Below, in pieces: positions 6,046-6,842 of a stretch of 6,842 nucleotides of DNA; positions within the stretch are counted from its first letter, which is position 1; each line of letters opens with the position of its first letter. The DNA comes from Desulfovibrio sp. Lineage in GTDB: Bacteria > Desulfobacterota > Desulfovibrionia > Desulfovibrionales > Desulfovibrionaceae. The notes below the pieces were generated by a model, which saw nothing but the letters and a program-made list of their open reading frames with translations, did not search any database and had not been told where the DNA came from. Location: positions 1-6,842 of the forward strand of contig JAQVZK010000129.1 of the NCBI GenBank assembly GCA_028708195.1. The letters run 5' to 3'. A program made the position numbers and the translations under genes.

Positions 6046-6558
6046 TTAGTTGCCGCCTTCCATACGAAAGTCCACACGAATTTTGAACAGTCTGGTGGCG
6101 GGCAGGTTGAGAATGGGTATGCCCGTTTGCGCGCTTATTTCATCAAGGGTGGCCTGCGTTTCTTGCGTGGAGGGGCTGATAAGCGTGAACCAGATATTAT
6201 AGTTGTGTTCGCGCAGATAGTTATGCGTCACGCCGGGTTTGGCGTTTACCTCGTCCACAAAGCTTTCCATTTTATCCTGCGGCACCTTGGCGGCGCAGAG
6301 TGTGGACACAAAGCCAAGCTTGGCGGACTGAAAGTTGGCCCCAAGCCGTCGAATGATCTTGCGGGCCTTGAGGCTGCGCACCCTATCAAGCGCTTCCTGT
6401 TCTTCAATGCCCAGGCGTTGGCCCAGCTCGGCATAGGGCCGGGGGCAGAGGGGAAAATCCGTCTGGATGATATCGAGCAATTGCCTGTCCAGGCTGTCCA
6501 AGGGGACCGAATCTTGCTGCGCTTCCACTGGATTTGCGGTGCTGGCGTGCGTGGTCAT
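6046..6558 (-). CDS. ahbA: Siroheme decarboxylase subunit, AhbA-type (Lrp/AsnC-like fold)
   Basis: Complete protein of 170 residues. AhbA and AhbB together remove two carboxyl groups from siroheme to make 12,18-didecarboxysiroheme, the first step of the alternative heme pathway of sulfate reducers and archaea; the enzyme is cytoplasmic. An N-terminal winged-helix-like segment (about 22-72; LDRQLLDIIQ, RPYAELGQRLG, IIRRLGANF) precedes an AsnC-type alpha/beta domain (about 75-165). The stretch GVTHNYLREHNYNIWFTLI (109-127) has the conserved histidines (112, 118) expected near the siroheme site, and LPATRLFKIRVDF closes the fold. GANFQSAKLGF and STLCAAKVP point to AhbA rather than AhbB, from memory of the family; AhbB and NirD/L/G/H proteins usually have an RHxxLGY-like segment there. 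ATG at 6558 is firm: AAGGA lies 6 nt upstream and an in-frame TAA lies four codons before it. The upstream gene ends 179 bp earlier and looks like a radical SAM/SPASM enzyme, fitting an ahb locus. Main alternative: AhbB or a heme d1 NirD-like protein. Confidence 0.85.
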   Translation of the reverse strand: MTTHASTANPVEAQQDSVPLDSLDRQLLDIIQTDFPLCPRPYAELGQRLGIEEQEALDRVRSLKARKIIRRLGANFQSAKLGFVSTLCAAKVPQDKMESFVDEVNAKPGVTHNYLREHNYNIWFTLISPSTQETQATLDEISAQTGIPILNLPATRLFKIRVDFRMEGGN

Positions 6559-6607
6559 GGCTTTTCCTTATCGTGGGCATTACGCTTTGAAGTGGGGGCT
6601 GGCGTCA

Positions 6608-6641
6608 CAACGTCTTTGTTGGCCGCATCTGCAACGTCTTT
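6608..6641. repeat. Direct repeat CAACGTCTTT, 24 bp apart, before ahbA
   Basis: CAACGTCTTT occurs at 6608-6617 and 6632-6641 and each copy is followed by (T)GTT. The pair lies in the spacer upstream of ahbA, downstream of the weak promoter candidate. It could be a regulator site or chance; I do not recognise the motif. Confidence 0.4.
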
Positions 6642-6672
6642 TGTTCCGTTGCGTCCCGAGAATCTCTGCAAC

Positions 6673-6701
6673 ATAATTGCACAAAAGACATCACCACTCA
6701 A
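6673..6701 (-). promoter_or_regulatory. Weak sigma70-like promoter candidate for ahbA
   Basis: On the minus strand TTGAGT (6701-6696) and AATTAT (6678-6673) are 17 bp apart; each matches its consensus at four of six positions. It would give a leader of about 110 nt for ahbA. The 179-bp gap to the upstream gene allows a separate promoter, but read-through is equally possible. Confidence 0.25.
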
Positions 6702-6737
6702 ATATCCCCCCACAGAACATCCCAACTTTCAATTGTG

Positions 6738-6842
6738 TTAGCCCAAGCTGCCGGCATTTCTTTTGCGGGTTATGGCCGGAATATAGGTGCACAGAGGTTC
6801 TTCGCCCATATGGTCGTTATCCATACTGTGCTCGCGGGCGCG
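6738..6842 (-). CDS. C-terminal end of a radical SAM/SPASM protein, probably AhbC or AhbD (partial)
   Basis: On the minus strand the window edge opens in frame with 34 codons and a TAA stop (6740-6738). The peptide begins RAREHSMDNDHMGEEPLCTY. This matches the end of SPASM-type radical SAM proteins, where a CGGCRAR stretch is followed by a short loop and an (E/D)(E/D)P-x-C ending; the Cys at fragment residue 18 would be the last auxiliary iron-sulfur cluster ligand. A tail of basic residues (TRKRN) closes it. Next to a siroheme decarboxylase gene, the likeliest identities are AhbC (didecarboxysiroheme to Fe-coproporphyrin III) or AhbD (Fe-coproporphyrin III to heme), but 34 residues cannot separate these. 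It is too short to appear as an independent gene and its start lies outside the window. Family call is recognition from motif memory; pathway call is from context. Confidence 0.65.
   Translation of the reverse strand, partial: RAREHSMDNDHMGEEPLCTYIPAITRKRNAGSLG

Noticed and set aside
5974..6741. 255-codon plus-strand frame opposite ahbA
   Set aside because: It is antisense to a clear siroheme decarboxylase gene and begins in hairpin repeat C; no ribosome binding site or known domain.

Overview
The window looks like ordinary chromosome from a Desulfovibrio-type sulfate reducer (Desulfovibrionaceae). The clearest pointers are a siroheme decarboxylase of the Ahb (alternative heme) pathway next to the tail of a radical SAM/SPASM protein, plus moderately GC-rich coding sequence broken by long GGGGGAG/CTCCCCC hairpin spacers. 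Genus assignment is inference from gene content; no rRNA or other marker is present.

Layout. Positions 1-1506 (+) hold the 3' three-quarters of uup, an ABC-F ATPase whose N-terminus lies outside the window. Positions 1775-4051 (+) hold a complete tex gene (RNA-binding transcription accessory protein). Convergent to it, 5406-4243 (-) encodes a secreted serine D-Ala-D-Ala carboxypeptidase (peptidase S11/PBP5-like) with a lysine-rich tail. After a 639-bp gene-free spacer, 6558-6046 (-) encodes a siroheme decarboxylase subunit, best matched to AhbA. At the right edge, 6842-6738 (-) is the last 34 codons of a second protein, recognisable as the end of a SPASM-type radical SAM enzyme, plausibly AhbC or AhbD of the same pathway.

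How they relate. Uup and Tex both act around translation or transcription, but they are separated by 268 bp and need not share an operon. The carboxypeptidase trims peptidoglycan in the periplasm. The two right-hand genes plausibly cooperate in converting siroheme to heme: AhbA/AhbB decarboxylate siroheme, then AhbC and AhbD finish.

Non-coding content. The most distinctive signal is a family of three 40-42 nt near-perfect hairpins (1531-1570, 4096-4137, 5982-6021). Each lies downstream of a gene and, once oriented, all point the same way relative to the gene they follow. They share a TTTT-GTGG...GAGG...CCCTTTTG...AGGG...CCAC plan, and the divergent copy has compensatory changes. They lack the 3' U-tract of a normal intrinsic terminator. 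A separate AT-rich hairpin overlaps the carboxypeptidase stop codon, a good minus-strand terminator lies at 5769-5814, and both the tex leader and the 5815-5981 spacer are rich in potential RNA structure. No tRNA, rRNA, CRISPR array, insertion sequence or prophage gene was seen. I found no convincing new multi-gene system; the oriented hairpin family is the best lead.
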